Of a stretch of 64,000 nucleotides of DNA, positions 21,801 through 32,174 are shown piece after piece. Below the pieces are notes generated by a model. It was not told the DNA's origin. It saw only the letters and a list, made by a program, of their open reading frames with translations, and searched no databases. The first letter of the stretch is position 1. Each line of letters begins with the position of its first letter. Made by a program: the position numbers and the translations under genes. This DNA comes from Branchiostoma floridae (lineage: Eukaryota; Chordata; Leptocardii; Amphioxiformes; Branchiostomatidae): positions 5,450,686-5,514,685 of the forward strand of contig NC_049986.1 in NCBI RefSeq assembly GCF_000003815.2, given 5' to 3'.

Positions 21801-24800
21801 CTTATAATTGGGTGCCTTTATATCAGCCATTTACATTTTATGACCCTCTTTTCAACAATGCCATTTATACTCTTTTGTGAGTACATGTAATTCTTTACAT
21901 TGTATTCATGTAAAGGACCTTAAGCATGGGGGTGACACTGCAACCACTATGGTGACAGACAAGACTGTTCTAAAACAATGTGTAATTGAAAGAACCATTT
22001 GCTGAACCTTCGTATCGGGGCGCAAAAAGAAATGACTATGACTGAGTCTATATAGTATGACCATGCGCCCTTTTGTAGGGGGGGTCGATAAATGGCAAAG
22101 TCAAAATTTTTGGACACCCACTTGGGAAATGGTTAACACCATCAATACAAGACTTTGGATACAAAAAGTAAAGTCGTATCTCAAAATAAACCCCCCACCT
22201 CACCCGAAAAACTAATTTGCATTATATGCAATAGGGAACAGCCATATGGTGATTTAGAGGAATGCTTGCCGTCATGTAACTGCTTAACGACGTGTGCGAG
22301 GACCTCCAAACTTGTTGAATTCTCCTAAAATTTACTTGGCAACAAGTTTAAGAGAATAAAATAAGTTTGTGATATTTTTGTTGCCATGGCAACGGGTTGA
22401 TGACAGGCATAGTTTACAAAATTCTCTAATTTCGGCTTAAACATTGCGGTTTTATGGTTTTCTTGGTAAACACTCTTGTTTCATATATATAGCATCAACA
22501 TCTTATAAAATATCATTTAGCATTCACGATTAAATATTAATAATTTATGCTAATTTGATGACGTAAAAAATCCAAGATGGCAGCCCATGTCATAAGCGAA
22601 ATCGTAAAATAGGTTATTATCACTCGAATTTTGCCATTATATTGTAGTTTTTACTATATACATTCCTAGGGATATTTGTAGTCCGATCTTATTGCATTTT
22701 GTGGTTATATGTCAAAAATAATGCAATTTAAAACATTTAAGTTTGACGATCCAAGATGAGGTTTCTCAAAGAATAGCTAACTTGAAGATAGATTTCAAAT
22801 TTGACACTAGTAGTGCCTGTACTATGCACATTTGTGAAATATGGCACATTACATGTGGTCATTTTTTTTTAAATCTAGAAGTCTTTGCCATTGCCTACAC
22901 CTTTTCCTGGTAGTATACAATAGATCTAGTTGCCATGTAAAATGTTATGTTTCCAATACATGTGTATAATTTACTTTTTCTGCTTTCAAAACAGCCTCAA
23001 ACGACACTTTTGCACCCAAATTTCACATTGAGCCAAAATCTGAATATAACTTTTCCTGGAAAGGTGTACATGTTAGTTGCATCAAAAGTTTTTTTTTTTT
23101 ACTTTGAACAATTAAATCCGCAGTAAAACTGCTAGTAAGATAGTTAATTATGTAAATATATTATATAAATTACATCCCTGCCGTTACTGTACTGCCTTTT
23201 ATGCTACTCTCACTGTCATTTGTGTGCCCTAACTCTTGTTGTGTACTAGTAACAGTGGATGAAAGGTCTTACTTGGAAAATGTTTGTACATTTCCAATTT
23301 GAAAGGAAAGTAATAGAGCCCAGCTTGCCCAAGCTTTGTTGGAATTTGTCATGTATAGTCCAGGGTCTCTACTTTGTCTTATATCCTAGTCACCCCCACC
23401 TTCTGTTCGTTTCTCCAGGGTTTGCCTTTACTCTGGGTCCTCTGCGTATATACGAGTTCACTTTTCTTTTTAAAACAACTCATTGTATTCTGTCTTTGGG
23501 TTTTCCTTCTCTGTCTGTCCATGCCTCTTTCTGCTTTCAGTAAACCATTTCCTCAGGAACGTCTTCTACCCTCTATTGATTGTGCTCAGAGATTTAGATA
23601 CTGTATCATGGTAATACTTGGCATAAAAGGTACATCTGCTGTGACGCCTCTCGTACATCCATGTCAGTGGTCACTTTCCCAAGGCCCACTACCTCAGCCT
23701 CAAATGGTACTAGATCATTGATATCACAACCTATATATATACTGTCTGCAGTTTTGTAGGTAGTTGGAAGTATTTAGATGGAGGAAATACCTTACCGACA
23801 TCAAACAATTTAGAGTTAGATCTTTTTGTCATTAGTTGTGATTCAGATTTACTTCTATGTTGTAACTGAAAGTAATTATTACGTACACTCTTTGATTTCT
23901 CTACCACTGTCACTCTCCCTATTCATTTAAAATGTATGTTATCAATCTGCTGCAATGGTAATGTAGCTAATGCCCTAGTGCCCCGTTGTTATTTTTCAGG
24001 GAGAAAAAAATTAACTTTGCTAATAAGCCCCCTTTCCACTAGACGGCGATTGCGCTGAGCTCTCACTGCGTCCTAACGGATTTGTTTCCATCGATTTCAT
24101 ACTGGGTATATCATACAGAATGTAAAAGTGTTACTGAAAAGACAACAAAACACACATTTTGCACCCTCCCCTCACTAAATCCGAACGGCTTGGTCTACGA
24201 TCACCAAATTTGCAGGGATTATGTATTTATAAGTCTTAACCCTCAAACCACCGTATGGGGTCAAAACTGACCCCAGACGTATATCAATATGTGCCATTTT
24301 GACATTTCTTATTGAAAACAAATTTCCTTCCGTGAGTTTGTTTGTATATATGTCTTATAACTTCTCATACGTTTTTACCGAGATTGGCTCATTGTTGATT
24401 AAGTTATCATCAAAAGTTTATGTATGGTCCAGTGGGGTCAAAACTGACCCCAGCATTTTTTTAAACAAACTTTTGAGACCCACGCTTAAACTGCTTATCG
24501 TATGATCACGAATTTTTTAGAGAATGCTGTACATGTGCAACAAAATTATGGTAACAACTTTTGTGTCATTATCATGTTATACGACGACGCCATGACGTCA
24601 TTTGGCTAAAATTGGCCGCCATCTTGGATTTTGACTGACGACGTCATCAAATTGGCATAAAATATAAATATTGAATCATGAAATTTACGTTAAATTTCAT
24701 AAGATGTCATGAACAAGTATGGTTTGCCAAAAAAACTTAAAACTTGAATGTTTAAGCCAAAATTAGAAAATTGCGTAATAAATATGCCCTTCATAATTCC

Positions 24801-27769
24801 ATTGCCATGGTAACATGAAATATTATGAACTTTTTTTTATTCACTTTATTTTCTTGCTATCAACATTTTCTTAAAAAGGACCAAGTTTGGTGGCCCTAGC
24901 AAAAGCTGTTCAGGGGGTATGTGACTTTGAAGTTGGTGCGGGCATGAAAAATAACCTTACCCGGTCTGAATAGCGATAGTGCAAAATGTGGTCCTCATGA
25001 TCTTTTGCATAAATTATGATAATGAGCTAGAATTATTCTCACCTAATCATATCAAACTGCCCCGCATAGATTAATGAAGCTATACATATATCCAAATCAC
25101 AAAAAAAGAGTCACCAATAAAACTGTATATGTGAAAAACGTTATGGGGTCAGTTTTGACCCCATACGGTAATCTACGTCACAAAAAAGGTACGGTGGTTT
25201 GAGGGTTAATCACTTCTTTAATTCTGGTGTCTTGACAACACCGTCTGTCTCTACTTCTATGAAGTAATACGGGGTAATTATGACGCCATTAAGATGGTGT
25301 TATGGGCGATAACCATCTTAACCGGTACTTCCCATTATATTATGGTATCCTAAAGGTATCAAACAAAAAGTTAGCAAATATGGGTGTCTAACTTATACGT
25401 CTGCTAAGGTAGGTAAGACTTTTGTTGTCAATGGCATCCGAATTGATATTAATGCCTTGTCAGAAAATGAAGTCAAATCTATTTTAGCTATCCTTTGAGA
25501 ACCCTCATCTTGGATCGTCAAACTTAAATGTTTTAAAATACATTATTTCGACATGTAACCCAAAAATACAATAAGAACGGACTACAAATTACCATTGGAA
25601 TGTATTTGGTAAAAACTACAAAGTAGTGGCAAAATTCGAGTGATAATAACCTATTTTACCATTTTCGCTTATGACATGGGCTGCCATCTTGGATTTTGAC
25701 CAGTTACGTCATCAAATTAGCATAAATTATGAATATTTAATCATGAATGCTACATTATGTTATATAAGATGTTAATGCTATAGGAAACAAAAGTGTTTAC
25801 CAAGAAAATTATTAAACCGCAACGTTCAAGCGGAAAGTAGAGAATTTCGTAAAATATGCCTGTCATCAACCGGTTGCCATGGCAACAAAAAATATCATAA
25901 ATTTAATTTATTCTCTTAAACTTGTTGCCAAGTAAATTTTAGCAAAAGTTAACAAGTTTGGTAGTCCTAGCACACGTCGTTCGGCAGTTATATGACGGCA
26001 AGCATTCCTCTAAATCACCATATGGCTGTACCCTATTGCACATAATGCAAAATAGTTTTTTGGGTGGGGTGGGGGGTTTATTTCATGCTAGATCCCAATT
26101 TTTGTGCACAATGTCTGTCAAATGACCCAATAAATCACCCCTGAAGTGGGCGTGATCATATTTCAAAATTTCGATTTTTGACCCATTTAAAGACCCCCCC
26201 TACCTTTTGTTACTTTTGTTCAATATGAGTATCATGTTCATAGATCGTAACCAAATACCCTATTGTTGTTACTGTTAGATCATAGACGAGTGTGTGCTGT
26301 GTGTCCATGGTGGTCTGTCTCCTGACGTCAAGACCCTGGATCAGGTCAGAACCATCGAGAGAAACCAGGAGATTCCACACAAGGGAGCCTTCTGTGATAT
26401 CCTTTCATATGTCTGGGGCTTGTTCTTATGTTTACCACTAAGGTAGTTCCCACAACACATTATATAGGGTGGCACCCACCTCTTTATGTTTTATGGAAGT
26501 AGAAAACATATTGTTTATGCTGGACCTGGAGTGTTCTTTTTCTTTCTCCTAGCAGAAAAGGTTTATGGAAAAGGCTGGGCTGTGCACCAGGCCTGGCGTC
26601 CTTGGCTGTCTACCTAGGCTGGCAATCATGGCAGGGTACTCAGATACTGCCATTCATAGCCCTAATTCTTTTTTTCACTCGAACTCACTACTTTAGGGCA
26701 AGCCTAATGGTACAGTATTGTATGCAGGTAGCTTGGCACAAGGCTACTTTAAATTGAAATGTCACTGTTAGGATTGTTTAGGACATATTGTATGAAATGG
26801 ACATTATGCAGAGGCATTGAATTTTATCTAAGAAACAAGAAGACTACAGTTGTTCCTTGACCTTTCTCACATCTCGTCTGGTCGGACCCTGAAGACGTGG
26901 ACACCTGGGCGGTCAGTCCCCGCGGCGCGGGATGGCTGTTCGGGGCAAAGGTTACTCAAGAGGTCAGGACATTTGTTCCTTGTGTAATAGAATGTACTCT
27001 CTAATACTGTACAATGTACTCTCTAGTAGTTGTAATGTTTGTAGTAATCATAGAACAACCACTTTAGTAACTCTTTTTTTTATATTTGCAGTCAAATATT
27101 TCATGGATAGCTGCGATGTCAAGATTCTTGTGTTAAAATAAAACATAATTTGATATCTCTTCGAAAACTTATTGGTTCTAAGCAGAAATTAAGGTATAAG
27201 GCTTGAAATTCATTTTAGGGATTAGGTGCACTGGTTCACCCAACTTAGAATATTGGGTACTATATGAAATAAAGTCGAATTTCAGAAAACCTTATAACTA
27301 GCACTTCCTTTTGTTCACAACTAATAAGAAAACTAGATAGAAATACTTCACGAAATTATTTTTTTTCAGCTAAAGATAATTAGGGAAAAAAACAGGCAGA
27401 AAAATTGTCAATGGAATATCATTGCAAAATTACAATAATATTACAAATTCTGCTGTATCTATTATGCTTGATTGTTTACAAAGCCAGTTGAACGACTAAC
27501 ACATATTTCCACCTCCCCAGTTTGTGCACATAAACAACCTGAAGCTGATCTGTCGAGCCCACCAGCTGGTCCATGAAGGTTACAAGTACATGTTTGACGA
27601 CAAGCTCATCACGGTGTGGTCCGCTCCCAACTACTGCTACCGCTGCGGGAACATCGCCTCCATCCTGGTGTGTAACAGTGTCGACAACCGCGAACCAAAA
27701 CTCTTCCGCGCCGTACCGGACTCCGAGAGGGTTATACCCGCGCGAACGACTACTCCGTACTTCTTGTAG
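18897..27769 (+). CDS. PPP6C: Serine/threonine-protein phosphatase 6 catalytic subunit, complete
   Basis: PPP-family metallophosphatase; PP6 works with SAPS/ANKRD subunits in cell cycle, DNA repair and inflammatory signalling. Exons: 18897-18968, 19941-20036, 20528-20593, 20726-20793, 21103-21176, 21532-21611, 26279-26396, 26871-26962, 27521-27769; 915 nt, 304 aa plus stop (human 305). Metal and catalytic motifs are all present: GDIHGQ (D52, H54), [40 protein letters not shown] and [11 protein letters not shown]. The C-terminus is TPYFL, the carboxymethylated PPP tail. Eight introns include seven GT-AG and one AT-AC (26397-26870). Introns 1 and 6 hold inverted-repeat elements, the latter 4.7 kb. 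The start is ATG 18897, giving [20 protein letters not shown], which aligns with the human N-terminus. Confidence 0.98.
19314..19913 (+). mobile_element. AGGCTATTGACACACC TIR element with internal tRNA-like boxes (copy 1)
   Basis: 600 bp. Left end AGGCTATTGACACACCGAG; right end GGGTGTGTCAATAGCCT. Inside, at about 19523-19590, is a tRNA-like block with A box TTAGCGTAGTGGGGAGAGCG and B box AGTTCGAGTCC, followed by a T run. A longer copy sits at 39931-42763. It lies in PPP6C intron 1. Confidence 0.8.
20345..20515 (+). repeat. SINE-like repeat, GGCCCAGGGCT family
   Basis: Same ordered blocks as 3040-3370 (GGGAAAGAGTATGGAAG, CCAGTGGACTAGCTCCCTGC, TGTGTGGCCCAGGGCT, GAGATGGGC). It ends about 12 bp before the PPP6C exon 3 acceptor. 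Confidence 0.65.
21249..21424 (-). mobile_element. CAGGGCTCGAAATAC MITE family A (copy 2), TSD TGTAT
   Basis: A short internal-deletion form (176 bp). Ends are CAGGGGTCAAAATACC and TTTTGAGCCCTG, and it is flanked by TGTAT on both sides. It lies in PPP6C intron 5. Confidence 0.85.
24240..25205. mobile_element. piggyBac-like MITE, TTAA target
   Basis: 966 bp, flanked by TTAA at 24236-24239 and 25206-25209. Termini are CCCTCAAACCACCGTA and the exact inverse TACGGTGGTTTGAGGG. Subterminal inverted motifs GGGGTCAAAACTGACCCC / GGGGTCAGTTTTGACCCC are also present. A CCC start with a TTAA duplication is the hallmark of piggyBac elements. The interior (24605-24840) is clearly related to the right arm of the surrounding element (25675-25900). 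Confidence 0.9.
25322..25498 (+). CDS. Short open frame, possible 3' remnant of an element-borne gene
   Basis: A 58-codon stop-to-stop frame whose end reads [20 protein letters not shown], with charged/hydrophobic alternation that looks more protein-like than its AT-rich surroundings. There is no ATG. It sits between the nested piggyBac-like element and the right arm of the large element. It matches no family I recognise and could be chance. Confidence 0.25.
   Translation, partial: PVLPIILWYPKGIKQKVSKYGCLTYTSAKVGKTFVVNGIRIDINALSENEVKSILAIL
26397..26870 (+). other. PPP6C: U12-type AT-AC intron in PPP6C
   Basis: The intron begins ATATCCTTT (26397-26405), the exact U12 5' splice site consensus. 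It carries TTCCTTGAC (26853-26861), the exact U12 branch consensus, and ends AC at 26870, 10 nt after the branch adenosine. Splicing here joins GAFCD to LVWSDPEDV, matching human PPP6C. No GT-AG choice keeps that frame and sequence. Confidence 0.93.
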
Positions 27770-30700
27770 ACTCCATCTCTAGTAATTTTGAAGTGAATAT
27801 TTTCTTGTCATGCGTATTACAGTAAAATACAGGCTTTCTGTTAAAATGGCTAGCCTCAGCCTCATATCTTTAGACTAAAAGGTGCTCCGTTGTATTTGTG
27901 TACTCTGAACTTTTGAACTGTATGGATGTACGGTGTGCATCTTTACTTTGGTTGAGATTGTTTCCTGTAGCCATATGTATAACCAAGGGCTCTGCCTTAC
28001 AACAACGTTAATCTGGCTTTGGGAAGAAAAATGTCATTCAAACCACACTCTTATTTAAACTACTATGGCATGTTTGTGATCTTAAAAAATCCAAGCAAAC
28101 ATCAGATTCATCATATTGTTGAAGGAGATTTAATGTATGTTCCTGTATGATTGTCACATCAGTTATCAGACTATCATATGAAGAAGCTTTGTTGCTCCTC
28201 TTTGGCTGTATGCCTTAAATTCCCTGACAAGATATCCGTTTTATGAGGTCAACTTTATGTGTATATTGCATTTAAGGATTATTATGAGATGTTAATGGCA
28301 GTGCCTATTGTAGTGCCTGGTAAAGGGAATGGTTAGCTTTGAGAAATCGAGCATTTTGGGTTTGAGAAATCATCAACATAACTCAGTTACTTTACTTGGG
28401 ATTGGGGCAGACATGATTGTTGTAAATAGTTGTTTTAGCATCACTTGTTGTAACTCTTGATGTAACTCCAAAATTGTGAACTTGCTTTCATGTTATGTTA
28501 TGAATAGCAGCTGGTAGACATGTTATGAATATTTGGCAGTCACCCACCTAATGCACATTTGGTATCCTTCATTTATGTACACTAAACCTCTCAACTGAAT
28601 GTTTTCATATAGTACATGTATTACACAGTTAACTATTGAAATTTGCAGCTTTCATTTGTGCATAGTTTATGTACTGTCTCTGAACTAATATTAAGTCTGT
28701 TCATGCGACCTGCTTGCTAAGTTTACTTCTTGCTTGCCCCCAACAAAATGTTTGTGTCCAATATTTCATGTGTAAGAGAATGATAGTGTACAATATACAT
28801 GTGCGATGTTTTAATACTGTCAAGTCTCTGAACATGCTAACAGCCTGTATTTTCTTCTGCCCATAATATGTCAGTTTTTAGCATGTCTGATGTGTACATG
28901 TAGTCCTTGTTTTACTCAGTAAAAATCTTTATGTTATCCTAAAGCATTGTACTTTTGTTTGTGGTTCAGATGAGTGAAATTTTTTTTATAATAATTTTTT
29001 TTGGTAATGACAAAAAGATGAGAAACCATTTTTTTCATCTCTTTCACGTGCAGTTTATCTCTTTAGCATGACATTTAAGTTCACATCCTTCCCACATATT
29101 TTGGTGTATAGAGCAGTGCCCATCTCTACTTCTAAAGCCCTTGGGCCACACAAGTTACATGTATGCAAGCGATCTGGAATAGGCTTATGAGTTTTAACTA
29201 ATTCTTCTGAGACCATAGTAAAAGAACAAACAATTGCCCAAGTGCAGTTGGTGCTACAAACTTTATTTTAGCAAAAATATCAAACCAAGACACAGTATCA
29301 ACCAGTACATGTGCTTGTGCAACAAAAGCTTTAGGCCACAGCAAGTTAATTTTATGGATGACATCCTCTTCAGACTGCAAAAATAATGAGATAGGGCGAA
29401 AAAAAAAACAAGATGGGTAAAAAAGATTTTCAAAATAGACACCATAAATGTTGAAACAGGAGTTGAAGTGACAAAACAAGGTAGCACTGACAACAAACCA
29501 TTCATTCCTGTATTCAAGACGTGAACTAGTGTAGCAAAAGTGACACTAGTGTGGTAGACTGGTATCACTTACCAACATGATCACTACACTCATGACTTCC
29601 ATAGTGGTGCCACTTTTACAACTATCCAGCTGGTTTCACTTCTATAACTACAGTCATGGCTACCTGGCTAGTGTCACCTCTACAAGTACAATCATTAGGC
29701 TATAACACAACATACGTTCCCATTTTGGTACTTTATCGTCATGTTGACATCTCTGAAGAAGAAAAAAAAATCGTTTTTTTTTCTGAAATCAGGCGAAAAT
29801 TAATGAGCGCGCGGATGTCATCCATAAAATTTACTTGCTGAGGCCTTAGTTAAGAAATGGGTTTTATACCACTCCAGGTCATGCTTAAACACACTTATCC
29901 ATACTAACAACTTACCACCACAATGGAGAAAACTAATTATACCATAACCATTCTTATGGACATTTTACAAATCCATACAAGTCACTAAAATTTCCTATAT
30001 TCATATTCAACTCTTCCAGTTTTGACTCAAATTTTCACACTTTTACACCATAAACATTATGAATCTGACACCACTACCATATGATGGTATACTTCAATAC
30101 AATTAGTACTTGATATTAGACCTGTAATCAAAGTCAAGACACCCTGTGAAAGTTATAGTGACTGCAAAACATCTTAAATTCATTAAATTTAAAATCAGAT
30201 GCAAAATTCATTAAATGTTCAAATTACTGAGCTGCAATTCAGAACATGGGAAGTAGAGGGAGCCCTTCTGAATCCACTCTAAATACTGTAACCAGTGAAC
30301 ATGTTCCCTGTAACTCTCTCCACATCAGTTTTTGTATACCACCTATGTTCAGCATTTATGGTACATTTTACCACTGTGACAGTGGTATGGTTAGATTGTA
30401 GCAATTCCAGGCTAGGGCTTGTAAAACAACAACAAAAACTCATAAAATGCAGCTTAAGTGGCAAACATCTCTGACTTAAAAGTGAAATCTTCATTTCCAC
30501 AATATCGGGGATGACGTATAGACACCTACATGTGCGACAAGCAAGTAGAAGCATGTACAACTCAACTTTCTGTCTGACATATTGCAAAGATGTCAAACAC
30601 AGCATATCGGTAATGCACAGGAAATAACCAGCCCTTTGCTTTTCAACTTCACCCAAACCCTGTGATATTTGCTATCAAATTTTTCAAATTCTCACCAGAG

Positions 30701-32174
30701 AAGACATGTCAGTTACAACAAGCATATGCTCTCACACAAATGCTTAACAATAGTTTTAAACCAAATCCAGAGAACCACAACAGGCTCTGCCCCTGAGGCA
30801 TCGCCAAAATTACTTTCCAGTATTGTCCAGTAACAACACTACAACTGTTATTCTGACTACCCTGCAACACAGACCATTATTTCAACACTACATTCCTATA
30901 ATTTTAAAATTATAAAACATGCATAAAAAGCATTGTAACTGGTAATCTATTGTTCCTCACAAGAAACAGTGCACATAATTCAGCTAAAATCTGGCAACGT
31001 ACAATGCTTAAATTTGGACAGAATATTCCAATTCCAACCAAAAAATGATCAGTTCAAAAGACCTACATATTGCTACCTCTATGTTACATACCAGAGTCAC
31101 CAAACTATATCCTACTACCTCTACTTTTGAATCACAATTGTACTTAAAAGAACGCTCAGTCAATTCATTTAAAACTCAAGTAAAGGAGACCAGCAAATAC
31201 ACCAATTCTTTGTTCCCGACTCCCTGACAGAGTGTGTTCTGTTAGCAGAATAACTACAAAATTCTTTTTACACAACCAAGTATTTCTTGCAAGTTCAACC
31301 TATGTTTTGGTGACCAACTGTTACCTTCCTTTAGGGCAATTCACATGGTACTGCAGCATAGGTGGCGCTGCTTACAGATGTGGTCCCAAACACTAAGTAT
31401 TTACATAAATTACATACATAGCTAGTTAATGCAGTGTTTGAAATGTACTCACACACAGTGCATTGACACTTGGTTGTATACAAAGAATTTCATTATTCAG
31501 TGATTTGCCAAACTGATGAAAGTGTTCACCCATATTCTCTTAGTTTCCATGATACATTATCCTGTTCTTTATTTTTCATATAAAAAGTTATTCAATATTT
31601 ACCTTTGAGGAGAAAAAAACAACACTCTTACCTTACATTGTTTCCACACAAGTTGACATAGCTTATTCAAGCCATGAAGCCAATTTTAGAGAAGTTACAG
31701 TACATGTATCATGTGATTAATAAACAAAGCAACATGATTATGTTTCAAGGACTTTCTTAAAAATTTGGCACACCATAGATTTTTCTCGATCATGATAAGT
31801 TGACCAACCACATCAAAACTTAAAACTAAACTAATGTGCAAACAGCTTGAAAAGTTTCAAAATTCATTCTAAAAATTTTATAGCATTGGCATTATTGTAG
31901 AATACCATTTATCATGTACACAACATGTCCTAACTTCCAAACACCTGGATTCCAAATGTTGTAGATTTAAAAACTTGCAACTGCTTACTAAAGTAAAAAT
32001 TAATTATTGAAATAAAAAAAAGCATATCTCCAGTTCAATTATTCTTATATTTTCTCCCAAACATGAGACAACATATAAAACAACAAGGCAGTGATCATGC
32101 TATACTTGTTTCCTATTTGTGACAGAAGAACCCTTTCTCTCGACGATAATGAATGTACGCTAAAAAAGCCAACA
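27770..32174. other. Tail-to-tail intergenic region PPP6C / RO60
   Basis: The first 1.2 kb is T-rich and reads as PPP6C 3'UTR. A fragment of the GGCCCAGGG SINE-like repeat (antisense) is at 29085-29165 and an inverted-repeat element at 29333-29849. The remainder to 32174 is AT-rich and probably includes RO60 3'UTR on the minus strand; TTTATT at 31568-31573 (AATAAA on the minus strand) is one candidate poly(A) signal. No coding region is supported. Confidence 0.6.
29333..29849. mobile_element. AGGCC inverted-repeat element (copy 1)
   Basis: Ends AGGCCACAGCAAGTTAATTT and the near-inverse AAATTTACTTGCTGAGGCCT, both running into GGATGACATCC / GGATGTCATCC. Poly(A)/poly(T)-rich inner flanks are present. 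It is related to 61453-62325, which has the same GGATGACATCC subterminal motif and AGGCC start. Confidence 0.7.

Larger units (their letters stand above)
22070..26195. mobile_element. Large element with about 690-bp inverted arms
   Basis: Left arm about 22073-22758, right arm about 25505-26195. Matched landmarks are GTAGGGGGGGTC at the outer ends, GCCATATGGTGATTTAGAGG, CCATCTTGGATTTTGAC (right arm) and its inverse, and TTGACGATCCAAGATGAG at the inner end. The arms differ by substitutions and small gaps. The interior holds a piggyBac-like insertion (24240-25205) and non-coding AT-rich sequence. It fills most of PPP6C intron 6. I find no transposase. Confidence 0.8.

Noticed and set aside
26397-26870. 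A GT-AG alternative for the PPP6C intron 7
   Set aside because: No GT and AG pair near the borders gives [14 protein letters not shown] in frame, while AT-AC does so exactly.
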